This document shows positions 45,303 to 54,383 of a stretch of 64,000 nucleotides of DNA, piece by piece. The notes below the pieces were generated by a model. The model made no database searches, was not told the DNA's origin, and worked only from the letters and a program-made list of their open reading frames with translations. The stretch covers positions 12,631 through 76,630 of the forward strand of contig DEZI01000028.1 in the NCBI GenBank assembly GCA_002364755.1, written 5' to 3'. The translations under genes and the position numbers were made by a program. Numbering within the stretch: the first letter of the stretch is position 1; every line of letters starts with the position of its first letter. This DNA is from Stenotrophomonas maltophilia. GTDB lineage: Bacteria > Pseudomonadota > Gammaproteobacteria > Xanthomonadales > Xanthomonadaceae.

Positions 45303-46721
45303 ATGCTGTTCGAGTGGCTGCTGGGTTCCTACCTGCTGTTGATCGACTGGCTCATCCGGCTGGTTGCGCTGTGCTGGATCCCCACCCGCACCACGCCGGG
45401 GGCGGCGCGCAGCTGGCTGCTGCTGGTCGGCTTCGTGCCGCTGCTGGGCCTGCCCCTGTACCTGCTGTTCGGCCACCCGTGGCTGTCGCGCGAACGCATC
45501 CGCCGGCAAGCCGAGGCGTCGCAGGTCATCCGCGAGGAACAGGCGCTGCAGCACCGGCTGCGCTGGACCCCGACCGCCGACACTGCCATCGCCGAGATCG
45601 TGCCGCTGGTGCAGCGCCAGGGTGACTTCATGCCGGTGCATGGCAACGCGGTCGACCTGCTCACCGACTACGACGAATCGCTGCACACCCTCATCGCCGA
45701 CATCGACCAGGCCGAGGACCGCGTCCACCTGCTGTACTACCTGATGTTCGACGACGCGGTAGGCGAGGCCATCGTTGAAGCGCTGCAGCGTGCCGCCGCG
45801 CGCGGCGTGCAGTGCCGCGTGCTGCTGGATGCGGTGGGTGCCAAGCGCGGCCTGCGTGCCTACCGCAAGCGCCTGCAGGCGCGCGACATCGAAGTGCGGG
45901 CGATGCTGCCCGGCGGCCTGCGCTGGCGCCGCAGCGGGCGCATGGACCTGCGCAACCACCGCAAGATCGCGGTGATCGACAACGAAGTGGCCTACGTCGG
46001 CTCGCAGAACCTGGCCGGCCCACGCTTCGTGCCCGGCCACCCCAACCGCGAACTGGTCGCGCGCGTGCGCGGCCCGGCGGTGGCCCACCTGGAGGCAGTG
46101 TTCGCCAGCGACTGGTACATGGAAACCGGGCAGCGCCTGGACGTCATCGCCGACGTGCCCGAGTGCGGCGATGACATCGCCACCCAGCTGCTGCCCAGTG
46201 GCCCGGCGTACCCCTACAGCAACGCGCGCGATGCGGTGGCGGCGCTGATCCACCTGGCACGGCGGCGGCTGGTGATGGTCACCCCGTATTTCGTGCCCGA
46301 CGAAGCGACGCTGAGCGCGCTGCGCATCGCCGCGCTGTCCGGTGTGAAGGTGCAGCTGATCCTGTCGGCCAGCAACAACCAGCGGCTGACCTCGTGGGCG
46401 CAGGAGGCGTATTACGAGGAACTGCTGCGTTGTGGCGTGCAGATCGCGCTGTATGAGCCGCAGTTCCTGCACGCCAAGCACATGAGCGTGGACGAGGACA
46501 TCGCCGTGCTCGGCTCGATCAACATGGATATCCGTTCTTTTGCGCTGAATGCCGAGATCGGCCTGATCTGCTACGACCGGCCGCTGGTGCAGCAGCTGTG
46601 CGCCATCGAGGACGACTACCTGCGCCAGTCGCGCCTGCTGGACCTGGAGCAGTGGCGTCAGCGCCCGGCCTGGAAGCGCAGCCGCGAAGGCATCGCACGG
46701 TTGGCCGATGCGTTGATGTGA
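45303..46721 (+). CDS. cls: Cardiolipin synthase (phospholipase D family)
   Basis: The enzyme condenses phosphatidylglycerol into cardiolipin at the inner membrane. The 472-aa product has two N-terminal transmembrane segments and two HKD motifs, NHRKIAVID and HAKHMSVDEDIAVLGS. ATG 45303 is used; an in-frame ATG at 45273 would add ten residues. ClsA-type length fits. Confidence 0.92.
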   Translation: MLFEWLLGSYLLLIDWLIRLVALCWIPTRTTPGAARSWLLLVGFVPLLGLPLYLLFGHPWLSRERIRRQAEASQVIREEQALQHRLRWTPTADTAIAEIVPLVQRQGDFMPVHGNAVDLLTDYDESLHTLIADIDQAEDRVHLLYYLMFDDAVGEAIVEALQRAAARGVQCRVLLDAVGAKRGLRAYRKRLQARDIEVRAMLPGGLRWRRSGRMDLRNHRKIAVIDNEVAYVGSQNLAGPRFVPGHPNRELVARVRGPAVAHLEAVFASDWYMETGQRLDVIADVPECGDDIATQLLPSGPAYPYSNARDAVAALIHLARRRLVMVTPYFVPDEATLSALRIAALSGVKVQLILSASNNQRLTSWAQEAYYEELLRCGVQIALYEPQFLHAKHMSVDEDIAVLGSINMDIRSFALNAEIGLICYDRPLVQQLCAIEDDYLRQSRLLDLEQWRQRPAWKRSREGIARLADALM

Positions 46722-46797
46722 GCGCACGGGCCACCGTCGTGGAAACGGCTCGTTGCGGCAACCCGGGCCGTCACCTGCCATGGCCTACAATCGGCGC

Positions 46798-48201
46798 ATG
46801 ACTGATTCATCGCGACATGGCGAACTGGACCTGGCGATCATCGGCGGTGGTGCCGCCGGTGTGCTGGTGGCGATCCAGGTGTTGCGCCAGGCCCAGGCGC
46901 CGCTGGCGCTGGCCATCTTCGAACCCGCCTCGCAGCTCGCCCAAGGCATCGCCTACGCCACGCCGTGGCCGGAGCACCTGCTGAACGTGCCCGCGGCGAA
47001 GATGAGTGCTTTCCCCGACCAGCCCGGCGATTTCCTCGATTACCTGCAGGCCCTCAACGCTTACCCGGGCGAGGCGCGCGAACTGCTCGGCGAGCGCTAC
47101 GTGAGCCGCCATCACTTCGCCGCCTACCTGCAGCAGCGCCTGCAGGACGCGGCGGCCGCCAGTCCGGCGCAGCTGCAGGAGATCGCGCAGCCGGTACTGG
47201 GCCTGCAGCCGGATGACTACGGTTACCACCTGCAGCTGGGCGATGGCAGCATGCTGCACGCGGCGCAGGCGGTCGTCGCCACCGGCAACAGCATGCGTCC
47301 GCTGCCGGTGGCCGGCGCCGATGCGCTGCCTGCCGACGACGTGGTCGAGGCCTGGGACTATGACGGCGTGCGCACGCTGGCGGGTGCCCACGCGCTGGCC
47401 ATCGTCGGTTCCGGCCTGAGCATGGCCGACACCGTGCTGGCCCTGGTCGCCGCCGGCCATACCGGTCCGCTGCACGTGATCTCGCGGCATGGCCTGTTGC
47501 CGCTGCCGCATGCGCATGGCGTTCTGCCCGAGTTCGACCCGGCCGCGCTGCTGCCGATGACCCTGAGCCAGCGTGTGCGTGCCCTGCGCGGCTTCGCCCG
47601 GCAGACGCAGGCCGATGGCCAGCCGTGGCAGGGCGTGATGGATCGCATCCGCCCGCATGGCCAGGCGCTGTGGTGCAGCTTGGACGAGGCCGACCAGCGA
47701 CGCTTCCTGCGCCATGTGGTGCGCTATTGGGACGTGCACCGCCACCGCATCGCCGAGGACGTCGATGCCCAGCTGCAGGCCCTGCAGGCCAGCGGCCAGC
47801 TTCAGCTGCACCGTGCCCGGCTGCAGCGCATCTGGCGCGAAGGCGATGCGCTTCACCTGTCCGGCCGTGATGCCGCTGGTGGCGAGCAGCAGTGGACGAT
47901 CGCTGCGGTGGTCAATGCCACCGGCGTCGAGACCCGAGCCGCTGCGCTGCGCAATCCCTTGCTGCAGCAGCTGCAGGCCGACGGCCTGGCCCGCCCCGGG
48001 CCGCATGGCCTGGGCCTGGACAGCAGCGTGCCGGGCGACCGCCTGTGCAGCCGCAGCGGTGCGCCGCAGGCGCGTCTGGGCGTGCTCGGCAGCCTGCGCA
48101 TCGGCAGCCTCTGGGAAAGCCTGGCCGTGCCTGAACTGCGTCAGCAGGCGCAGGCCCTGGCCACGCAGGTGGTCGCAGGAGCCGCGACGGCGATGCCGTA
48201 A
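46798..48201 (+). CDS. FAD/NAD(P)-binding protein, YdhS-like
   Basis: The 467-aa product starts with a Rossmann dinucleotide site (LAIIGGGAAGVLVAIQVL) and carries the HpyO/YdhS-type segment YATPWPEHLLNVPAAKMSAF and a second site ALAIVGSGLSMADTVLAL. It should bind FAD and perhaps NAD(P). Its reaction is not known. It ends 9 bp before uvrD. Confidence 0.85.
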   Translation: MTDSSRHGELDLAIIGGGAAGVLVAIQVLRQAQAPLALAIFEPASQLAQGIAYATPWPEHLLNVPAAKMSAFPDQPGDFLDYLQALNAYPGEARELLGERYVSRHHFAAYLQQRLQDAAAASPAQLQEIAQPVLGLQPDDYGYHLQLGDGSMLHAAQAVVATGNSMRPLPVAGADALPADDVVEAWDYDGVRTLAGAHALAIVGSGLSMADTVLALVAAGHTGPLHVISRHGLLPLPHAHGVLPEFDPAALLPMTLSQRVRALRGFARQTQADGQPWQGVMDRIRPHGQALWCSLDEADQRRFLRHVVRYWDVHRHRIAEDVDAQLQALQASGQLQLHRARLQRIWREGDALHLSGRDAAGGEQQWTIAAVVNATGVETRAAALRNPLLQQLQADGLARPGPHGLGLDSSVPGDRLCSRSGAPQARLGVLGSLRIGSLWESLAVPELRQQAQALATQVVAGAATAMP

Positions 48202-48210
48202 AATGGGGGC

Positions 48211-50403
48211 ATGGATGTCTCCCACCTGCTCGATGGCCTGAACCCGGCCCAGCGCGAAGCCGTCTCCGCTCCCCCCGGCCACCACCTGGTGCTGGCCGGT
48301 GCCGGTTCCGGCAAGACCCGCGTACTCACCCACCGCATCGCCTGGCTGCATGAAGTCGAAGGCGTGCCGACCCACGGCATTTTTGCGGTGACCTTCACCA
48401 ACAAAGCCGCCGGCGAGATGCGCCACCGCATCGACGCGCAGCTGCCCAACGGCAGCCGTGGCGCGTGGATCGGCACCTTCCACGGCCTGGCCAACCGTCT
48501 GCTGCGCCTGCACTGGCAGGACGCCAAGCTGCCCGAAGGCTTCCAGGTCATGGATTCGGACGATCAGCTGCGGCTGGTCAAGCGCGTGGTCCAGGCGCTG
48601 GAAATCGACGACAGCAAGCATCCGCCCAAGCAGATCGCCTGGTGGATCAACGAACAGAAGGATGAGGGTCGCCGCCCGCAGCACATCCAGCCCGAGCCGC
48701 ATGATGCGTGGCTGGAAACCATGCGCCAGGCCTATATCGAGTACCAGGCGCGCTGCGACCGCGCCGGCCTGGTCGACTTCGCCGAGCTGCTCCTGCGCGC
48801 GCACGAACTGCTGCGCGACAACCCGCCGCTGCTGGCGCACTACCGCGCCCGCTTCCGCGAAATCCTGGTGGACGAGTTCCAGGATACCAACGCCATCCAG
48901 TACGCCTTCGTGCGCGTGCTGGCCGGTCACGAAGGCCATGTGTTCGTGGTCGGCGACGATGATCAGGCCATCTACGGCTGGCGTGGTGCCAAGGTCGAGA
49001 ACGTGCAGGGCTTCCTGCGCGATTTCCCCGGCGCGCAGACCATCCGCCTGGAGCAGAACTACCGTTCCACCGCCAACATCCTCGGTGCGGCCAACGCGGT
49101 CATCGCGCACAACCCGGACCGCATCGGCAAGGAACTGTGGACCGACAGCGGCGACGGCGAGCCGATCGACCTGTATGCGGCCTACAACGAGATGGACGAG
49201 GCGCGTTACATCGTCGAGCGCGCGCGCCAGTGGGTGCGCGATGGTGGCAGCTACACCGAAGTTGCCGTGCTCTACCGCAGCAATGCGCAGTCGCGCGCGC
49301 TGGAAGAAGCGCTGCTGAGCGAACAGGTGCCGTATCGCGTATACGGCGGCATGCGCTTCTTCGAGCGTGCCGAAATCAAGGACGCGCTGGCCTACCTGCG
49401 CCTGCTGTCCAACCGCAACGATGACGCCGCCTTCGAGCGCGCGGTGAACACGCCGACCCGTGGCATCGGCGAGCGCACCCTGGACGAGGTGCGTCGCGAG
49501 GCGCGCGCGCAGGGCATTTCGCTGTGGGAGGCCACCATGCTGGTCACCCAGGGTACGGCGCTGGCCGCGCGAGCACGCAATGCGCTGGCCGGCTTCCTGG
49601 TGCTGGTGAATGAACTGCAGGCGCAGACCCTGCACATGACCCTCGCCGAGCGCGTGGACCATGTGCTGTCGCGCTCGCAGCTGCGCGAGCACTGGAGCAA
49701 GGAAAGCCGCAATTCGCTGGATTCGGAGTCGCGTACCGACAACCTCGACGAACTGGTTTCGGTCGCCTCGCGCTTCCTGCGTCGCGCCGATGACATCGAG
49801 GAAGCAGGCGAGGACATGGACGAGCTGGTCGCGTTCCTGGCCTATGCCGCGCTGGAGGCCGGTGAAGGCCAGGCGCAGGCGGGCGAGGAGGGTGTGCAGC
49901 TGATGACCCTGCACTCGGCCAAGGGCCTGGAATTCCCGCTGGTGTTCCTGGCCGGCATGGAAGACGGCCTGTTCCCGAGTGCGCGTTCGCTGGAAGAAAG
50001 CGGCCGCCTGGAAGAAGAGCGCCGGCTGGCCTACGTGGGCATCACCCGCGCGCGGCAGAAGCTGGTGCTGTGCTATGCCGAATCGCGCCGCATCCACGGC
50101 CAGGACAATTACAGCCTGCCGTCGCGCTTCCTGCGCGAGATCCCGCGCGAGCTGCTGCACGAAGTGCGCCCGAAGGTGCAGGTCTCGCGGCCGGCATCGC
50201 TGGGCAGCAGCCGGGTGATGGGCCACGCCTCGATCGAGGCCCCGCCGCTGAAGCTGGGCGCGCTGGTGACCCATCCCAAGTTCGGCGAAGGCATGGTGAC
50301 TGACTACGAAGGCAGCGGCGCCCACGCCCGCGTGCAGGTCGAGTTCGCCGATGCCGGCAGCAAGTGGCTGGTGATGGCCTACGCCAACCTGACGGTCATC
50401 TGA
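48211..50403 (+). CDS. uvrD: DNA helicase II
   Basis: UvrD is the SF1 helicase of nucleotide-excision and mismatch repair. The 730-aa product shows motif I GAGSGKTRVL, motif II DEFQDTN, motif III DDDQAIYGWRGA, motif IV EQNYRST, motif V LHSAKGLEFP and motif VI YVGITRAR, plus the C-terminal RNA-polymerase-binding Tudor-like region ending VMAYANLTVI. A near-perfect inverted repeat follows. Confidence 0.97.
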   Translation: MDVSHLLDGLNPAQREAVSAPPGHHLVLAGAGSGKTRVLTHRIAWLHEVEGVPTHGIFAVTFTNKAAGEMRHRIDAQLPNGSRGAWIGTFHGLANRLLRLHWQDAKLPEGFQVMDSDDQLRLVKRVVQALEIDDSKHPPKQIAWWINEQKDEGRRPQHIQPEPHDAWLETMRQAYIEYQARCDRAGLVDFAELLLRAHELLRDNPPLLAHYRARFREILVDEFQDTNAIQYAFVRVLAGHEGHVFVVGDDDQAIYGWRGAKVENVQGFLRDFPGAQTIRLEQNYRSTANILGAANAVIAHNPDRIGKELWTDSGDGEPIDLYAAYNEMDEARYIVERARQWVRDGGSYTEVAVLYRSNAQSRALEEALLSEQVPYRVYGGMRFFERAEIKDALAYLRLLSNRNDDAAFERAVNTPTRGIGERTLDEVRREARAQGISLWEATMLVTQGTALAARARNALAGFLVLVNELQAQTLHMTLAERVDHVLSRSQLREHWSKESRNSLDSESRTDNLDELVSVASRFLRRADDIEEAGEDMDELVAFLAYAALEAGEGQAQAGEEGVQLMTLHSAKGLEFPLVFLAGMEDGLFPSARSLEESGRLEEERRLAYVGITRARQKLVLCYAESRRIHGQDNYSLPSRFLREIPRELLHEVRPKVQVSRPASLGSSRVMGHASIEAPPLKLGALVTHPKFGEGMVTDYEGSGAHARVQVEFADAGSKWLVMAYANLTVI

Positions 50404-50413
50404 TCACCGTCGA

Positions 50414-50450
50414 GGGCTCGGATCCCTCCCGCAGGGAGGGCTCTGACCCC
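50414..50450. repeat. GGGTCRGAGCCC palindrome (copy 3), inverted; candidate uvrD terminator
   Basis: GGGCTCGGATCCCTCCC pairs with GGGAGGGCTCTGACCCC 11 bp after uvrD. Stem bases differ from the other copies but changes are mostly paired. Confidence 0.75.
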
Positions 50451-50463
50451 ATCGGGGGAACAC

Positions 50464-50489
50464 CCAGCCGAGCATGGGCTCGGCTCTAC
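50464..50489 (-). repeat. Single GTAG REP, GAGCCGAGC subtype
   Basis: AGCCGAGCATGGGCTCGGCT + CTAC, 15 bp before the 3' end of the next minus-strand gene. Confidence 0.8.
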
Positions 50490-50504
50490 AACTGCGGTCG
50501 GCCG

Positions 50505-51215
50505 TCAGTCAGTGGTGAACGTCTCCACGGCTGCCACCAACCCGGCGCGGTCCATCGCCTCTTCATCCCGACGGTTGCGGATCAACACGTAGTAGCCTTC
50601 CGCCGGCGACAGCACCTCGATCACCTCGCCGCGGTAGTTGGTGATCTCGATGAAGCCGTTGCCCACGCCGTTGAGGTTGTCGATCTCGGCCAGCAACACC
50701 CGCAGCGGCACCAGAGCGCCGGCGTCGTCCGTGCCGCCACCGGTGCGGGGGTTGTCGAAGTACACCTTGATCTTCGGTTGCCTGGTCCGATGCCAGTTGT
50801 CGATGGCAACGATGTGATGGGTGGACCATCTGAATTCCTCAACCGATTCGTTGCCGCTGAACTCACAGCGGAAGATCGGAATGCACAGGAAGAGGTTCGC
50901 ACGGTCCTCGATCTGGTTGAGGAAGCCGTGATACGTGCTGGGCACCGCCATCGCATGGGTGAACCCACGGGCATTGTGTGGAAGATCGAAGATCGTCGGC
51001 CGGTCGCGGGGCAGCCCGGCTGGCGCCTGCATCAAGACGCGGGCCGCAAAGTCCGGATCGCGGATATCCTTCGATACGACGGCGAGCGTCTGGTCGTCGG
51101 AGAGGTGCAGGCTGCAGTGGAGGCGATAGGTGGCGACGACATACTCGGCGAAGCAGCATCCCTCGGCTTCATGGAACTCGCCAAATTCCTGCAACAGGTC
51201 GTCCTTGGTGATCAT
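50505..51215 (-). CDS. Hypothetical protein
   Basis: The 236-aa soluble product is not recognised. It is acidic, lacks a signal peptide or membrane helix, and has its best-organised part at the C-terminus (VLLAEIDNLNGVGNGFIEIT, then VIEVLSPAEGYYVLIRN), which looks like an alpha/beta module. ATG 51215 is likely, though 51263 is possible. The gene is flanked by GGGTCRGAGCCC palindromes on both sides (50414 and 51270). Confidence 0.6.
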   Translation of the reverse strand: MITKDDLLQEFGEFHEAEGCCFAEYVVATYRLHCSLHLSDDQTLAVVSKDIRDPDFAARVLMQAPAGLPRDRPTIFDLPHNARGFTHAMAVPSTYHGFLNQIEDRANLFLCIPIFRCEFSGNESVEEFRWSTHHIVAIDNWHRTRQPKIKVYFDNPRTGGGTDDAGALVPLRVLLAEIDNLNGVGNGFIEITNYRGEVIEVLSPAEGYYVLIRNRRDEEAMDRAGLVAAVETFTTD

Positions 51216-51269
51216 TTCGCTTCTGCAGGCAGGGGGGCGCCAATGATCGCCGATCATGCGCAACGGGTG

Positions 51270-51309
51270 GGGGCAGAGCCCTTTTCCGATGGAAAAGGGA
51301 TCCGACCCC
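51270..51309. repeat. GGGTCRGAGCCC palindrome (copy 4)
   Basis: GGGGCAGAGCCCTTTTCC pairs with GGAAAAGGGATCCGACCCC around a GAT loop, between divergent genes. Confidence 0.85.
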
Positions 51310-51324
51310 GATTAGGCTGCGGGC

Positions 51325-51651
51325 ATGACCCGCAACGTGCTCTTCCTCTGCAGCCAGAATCGTCTTCGCAGCCCGACGGCCGAGCAGGTGTTCGCCGATT
51401 GGCCGGGGATTGAAACCGCCTCGGCCGGGTTGCTGGCCGACGCGGATGAAGTGCTCAGCCCGGAGCTGCTGCAGTGGGCGGACCTGGTGTTCGTGATGGA
51501 GAAGGCGCACCGCAACCGCCTGTCCAGCCGCTACAAGGCATGGATGAACGGCAAGCGGGTGATCTGCCTGGACATTCCTGATGACTACGACTACATGGAC
51601 CCGGTGCTGGTGGAGCTGCTGAAGCGCAAGGTGCCGCCGTTCCTGCGCTGA
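51325..51651 (+). CDS. Low-molecular-weight protein-tyrosine-phosphatase-like protein
   Basis: The 108-aa product opens with the P-loop LFLCSQNRLRSPTAE: Cys9-X5-Arg15-Ser, the LMW-PTP catalytic signature. It is shorter than typical LMW-PTPs (about 150 aa), and the general-acid Asp region (usually DP near the C-terminus) may correspond to the DYDYMDP segment. Activity is plausible but untested. Confidence 0.85.
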   Translation: MTRNVLFLCSQNRLRSPTAEQVFADWPGIETASAGLLADADEVLSPELLQWADLVFVMEKAHRNRLSSRYKAWMNGKRVICLDIPDDYDYMDPVLVELLKRKVPPFLR

Positions 51652-51662
51652 GCCCGGGTGTT

Positions 51663-51728
51663 GTAGAGCCGAGCCCATGCTCGGCTGCTTCTGGCGGGAA
51701 AAACAGCCGGGCATTGGCTCGGCTCTAC
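51663..51728. repeat. Inverted pair of GTAG REPs, GAGCCGAGC subtype
   Basis: GTAGAGCCGAGCCCATGCTC faces an inverted partner with a small stem change (AGCCGGGCATTGGCTCGGCT + CTAC). Confidence 0.85.
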
Positions 51729-51759
51729 AATAGATCCCACATCTTCCAGGAATGCCCCC

Positions 51760-52314
51760 ATGACCGAACCGACCTTCCACGTCACCGTGAAGTTGAATGC
51801 GAAGCTGCAGCCGGAGCATCGCCACGAGCTGTTCGAGGATCCGCTCGATGCGCTGCTGCAGGCGGCCCAGGTGGGTGAGCTGACCGGTGGCGGCACGGCC
51901 ATTTCAGACCTCGGCGAAGTCGAGTACGGCGATATCGAAGTGGCGCTGGTCGATGCGGACGGCGTGCCGAAGCTGATCGACCTGCTGGAGCAGCTGGGTG
52001 CGCCGAAGGGTTCGCAGGTGCAGCGTGCGGACGAGGCTGATCGCGCCTTCGGCGTGACCGAGGGCCTGGGCATCTACCTGGATGGCCTGAACCTGCCGGA
52101 CGAGGTCTACGAACAGTGCGATTCCAACCACGTGTTCGAGCAGCTGTCCGGCAACATCGATGGCCTGGGCGAGATCTGCAGCTGGTGGCAGGGCCCGACC
52201 GAGACCGCGTTGTACATGTACGGCGAATCGTTCGAGAAGATGCGTGATGCGATCGCCGAGTTTGTGGCCAGCTACCCGCTGTGTGAGAACGCACGCATCG
52301 TGCAGATCGCCTGA
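51760..52314 (+). CDS. Hypothetical acidic cytosolic protein
   Basis: No family is recognised. The 184-aa product is strongly acidic and has no signal peptide. A duplicated-looking alpha/beta layout can be seen (EVEYGDIEVALVDADGVPKL, then FEKMRDAIAEFVASYPLCEN). It stands alone and is followed by a long hairpin. Confidence 0.75.
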   Translation: MTEPTFHVTVKLNAKLQPEHRHELFEDPLDALLQAAQVGELTGGGTAISDLGEVEYGDIEVALVDADGVPKLIDLLEQLGAPKGSQVQRADEADRAFGVTEGLGIYLDGLNLPDEVYEQCDSNHVFEQLSGNIDGLGEICSWWQGPTETALYMYGESFEKMRDAIAEFVASYPLCENARIVQIA

Positions 52315-52329
52315 GACAGTCGTGTCTTC

Positions 52330-52385
52330 GGCATCGTGCCAACCGGGTTGGCACGATGCCGCCGGTCGAGCAAGCTCGACTCTAC
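52330..52385. repeat. 14-bp perfect hairpin plus GTAG palindrome
   Basis: GGCATCGTGCCAAC and GTTGGCACGATGCC close a CGG loop (52330-52360), followed by GGTCGAGCAAGCTCGACTCT + AC. The first stem could stop transcription but has no T-run. The second overlaps the stop of the small protein at 52382. Confidence 0.7.
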
Positions 52386-52525
52386 TGGCCCTCACACTTC
52401 GCGATGTCGCGCAGCGCCAGGTCCTTGCCAACCTGGTAGCCCCCGTAAAGCAGGGCCAGCGCAAAAACCGCCGCCACGGGAATGGCCTTCGTAGCGCCCC
52501 AGGGCCTCGCTTGCTTGTCCTGCAT
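52382..52525 (-). CDS. Small single-span membrane protein (47 aa)
   Basis: ATG 52525 opens a 47-aa frame with a basic N-terminus (MQDKQARPWGATK), one hydrophobic segment (IPVAAVFALALLYGGY) and a basic/acidic tail ending CEGQ and TAG. ATG 52534 would add MID. Sequence and length resemble a genuine small membrane protein, but there is no homology evidence available here. Confidence 0.45.
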   Translation of the reverse strand: MQDKQARPWGATKAIPVAAVFALALLYGGYQVGKDLALRDIAKCEGQ

Positions 52526-52600
52526 GTCGATCATCCCTGTAGGCGGCGGCGCGCGGCGGGGCCAGCATGCGCTGCACGCGGCTGTCGAGCAAGCGTGGCG

Positions 52601-54196
52601 CTAGCGCTCCACCGGACGGCGCACCTGCTCCCAGTCCAGGCCGAACTTGGCCAGGTATTTGCGCAGGCGGTCGGCATCGTTGGTGCTGGCGCGCTGGGTG
52701 CGCGATACCGCGAAGAGCTCGCGGCCGGCCGCTGACAGCGACTTCGAGCGTGCGCAGACCTGCACGACCTCCTCCAGCTGCACGCGGTCGAAGCGGTCCA
52801 GTTCATCCACGGCCGGGCCCAGCAGCGCCTCCAGCGGCGACTGCGCCTGGCCGCCGCGCCATTGCTGGCGCAGGCGCGCGATCTCATCGTCCACGCCCTC
52901 GGTCTGGATGCGCCCGGCGTTGGCCAGCGTCGCCAGGCGCATGATCGATGCCCCCAGGTCGCGGAAATTGCCGCGCCAGGCGGCCTCGGCACTGGTGGCA
53001 AAGGCCAGGTAACGCGTGCGTGCCTCCACGTTGAAGCGCACCTGTGCATGCTGCTGCTGCGACCAGCGCTGCAGCTCGAACTCGATGTTCGGCTCGATGT
53101 CCTCCCTGCGCTGGGCCAGACCGGGCAGGTGGTAGGTCCACAGGTTCAGGCGCGCCAGCAGGTCCTCGCGGAAGCGGCCGTCCAGCACCGACTGCTGCAG
53201 GTCGCGGTTGGTGCCGGCAATCAGCTGGAACTCGCTCTCCACTTCGCGGTCGCTGCCCACCGGCAGGAAGCGCTTCTCTTCCAGCGCCCGCAGCAGCACG
53301 GCCTGCTCGTCCAGGCCCAGTTCGCCGATCTCATCGAGGAACAGCAGTCCCTGGTGGGCGGAGCGCAGCAGGCCGGCGCGGTCGGACGAGGCGCCGGTGT
53401 AGGCACCCTTGGTGTGGCCGAACAGCGTGCTCATCGCGCCGTCGCCGCGCAGGGTGGCGCAGTTCACTTCAACGAAACGGCCGGGCAGCTGGTGCTTGAG
53501 CTTCTTCAGCTCGAACACGCGCTTGGCCAGCTGGCTCTTGCCGGCACCGGTGGGGCCCATCAGCAGCATCGGCGCGCGTGAGCGGGTGGCTACGGTTTCG
53601 ATCTGCGCGATCATCGCGTTGAAGGCCGCGTTGCGCGTGGCGATGCCGCTCTTCAGCAGGTCGCGGTCCTGCAGCTGCTGCTGGGCAAAGCGCTGGGCGA
53701 TGTGGTCGTAGCGCGACAGGTCCAGGTCGATGATGGCGTAGCTGCCGGCCGCGCCGTCCTGCTTGCGCGGCGGCGAGGTCTGCAGCAGGCGGCCCGGGAA
53801 GTGCCGGCTCTCGGTGAGCAGGAACCAGCAGATCTGCGTCACGTGCGTGCCGGTGGTGATGTGGACGTAGTAGTCCTCCTCCTCCGGCTGGAACGGATAG
53901 CTGGCGAGGAAGTCATGCAGCGTCGAATAGACGCCTTCGAACTCCCAGGGATCGGCCAGGTAGGTGTCGTGCCGGCGCACGTCCATCTCCGGCGCCACCT
54001 GCTGCAGGTCCGCGCAGACCACGCGGGCCAGCTTGGCGTACCGGCGCTCGTCCAGCAGCAGCTCGATGCGGTCGGGCAGGAAATCCTCGTGCATGCCCAG
54101 CGACACCGTCGGCCGCCACTTCTCCCACCGGCCTGGGCCCTCGCCCGAATCGAGCTGGGTGCCGAGCATGCCAAAAACCACCTGTCGCCGAGACAT
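52601..54196 (-). CDS. rtcR: Sigma-54-dependent regulator of RNA repair, RtcR
   Basis: RtcR activates the rtc RNA-repair operon at a sigma-54 promoter when its N-terminal CARF-like domain binds a damage-derived RNA ligand. The 531-aa product has that domain at residues ~1-180 (YYVHITTGTHVTQICWFLL), then an AAA+ core with Walker A GPTGAGKS, the sigma-54-contacting GAFTGA-like loop GAYTGA, Walker B LLFLDEIGEL, and a C-terminal DNA-binding part (SKSLSAAGRELFAVSRTQRA). An AGGA lies six bases before ATG 54196, so this start is preferred to ATG 54202. Divergent from rsr. Confidence 0.95.
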   Translation of the reverse strand: MSRRQVVFGMLGTQLDSGEGPGRWEKWRPTVSLGMHEDFLPDRIELLLDERRYAKLARVVCADLQQVAPEMDVRRHDTYLADPWEFEGVYSTLHDFLASYPFQPEEEDYYVHITTGTHVTQICWFLLTESRHFPGRLLQTSPPRKQDGAAGSYAIIDLDLSRYDHIAQRFAQQQLQDRDLLKSGIATRNAAFNAMIAQIETVATRSRAPMLLMGPTGAGKSQLAKRVFELKKLKHQLPGRFVEVNCATLRGDGAMSTLFGHTKGAYTGASSDRAGLLRSAHQGLLFLDEIGELGLDEQAVLLRALEEKRFLPVGSDREVESEFQLIAGTNRDLQQSVLDGRFREDLLARLNLWTYHLPGLAQRREDIEPNIEFELQRWSQQQHAQVRFNVEARTRYLAFATSAEAAWRGNFRDLGASIMRLATLANAGRIQTEGVDDEIARLRQQWRGGQAQSPLEALLGPAVDELDRFDRVQLEEVVQVCARSKSLSAAGRELFAVSRTQRASTNDADRLRKYLAKFGLDWEQVRRPVER

Positions 54197-54318
54197 ATCC
54201 ATTCCTATAAAAAGCGCGCCGAAACTATATACATTCCGCGGCGCCAGCGGACGCGCCCATACCATCTGGGGAAATAAAACCAAGCAAAAACAATGACTTG
54301 ATCGAAACATCCAAAAGT

Positions 54319-54334
54319 TGGCACGGCCATTGCT
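54319..54334 (+). promoter_or_regulatory. Sigma-54 (-24/-12) promoter of the rsr-Y RNA-rtcBA operon
   Basis: TGGCACGGCCATTGCT matches the consensus TGGCAC-N5-TTGCW at every position, 50 bp before the rsr ATG. The A/T-rich 100 bp upstream leaves room for RtcR sites. Confidence 0.92.
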
Positions 54335-54383
54335 GTATCCATCCCATGACACGAGGCGGGCTGTTCCCGCCGAGGACACCACG

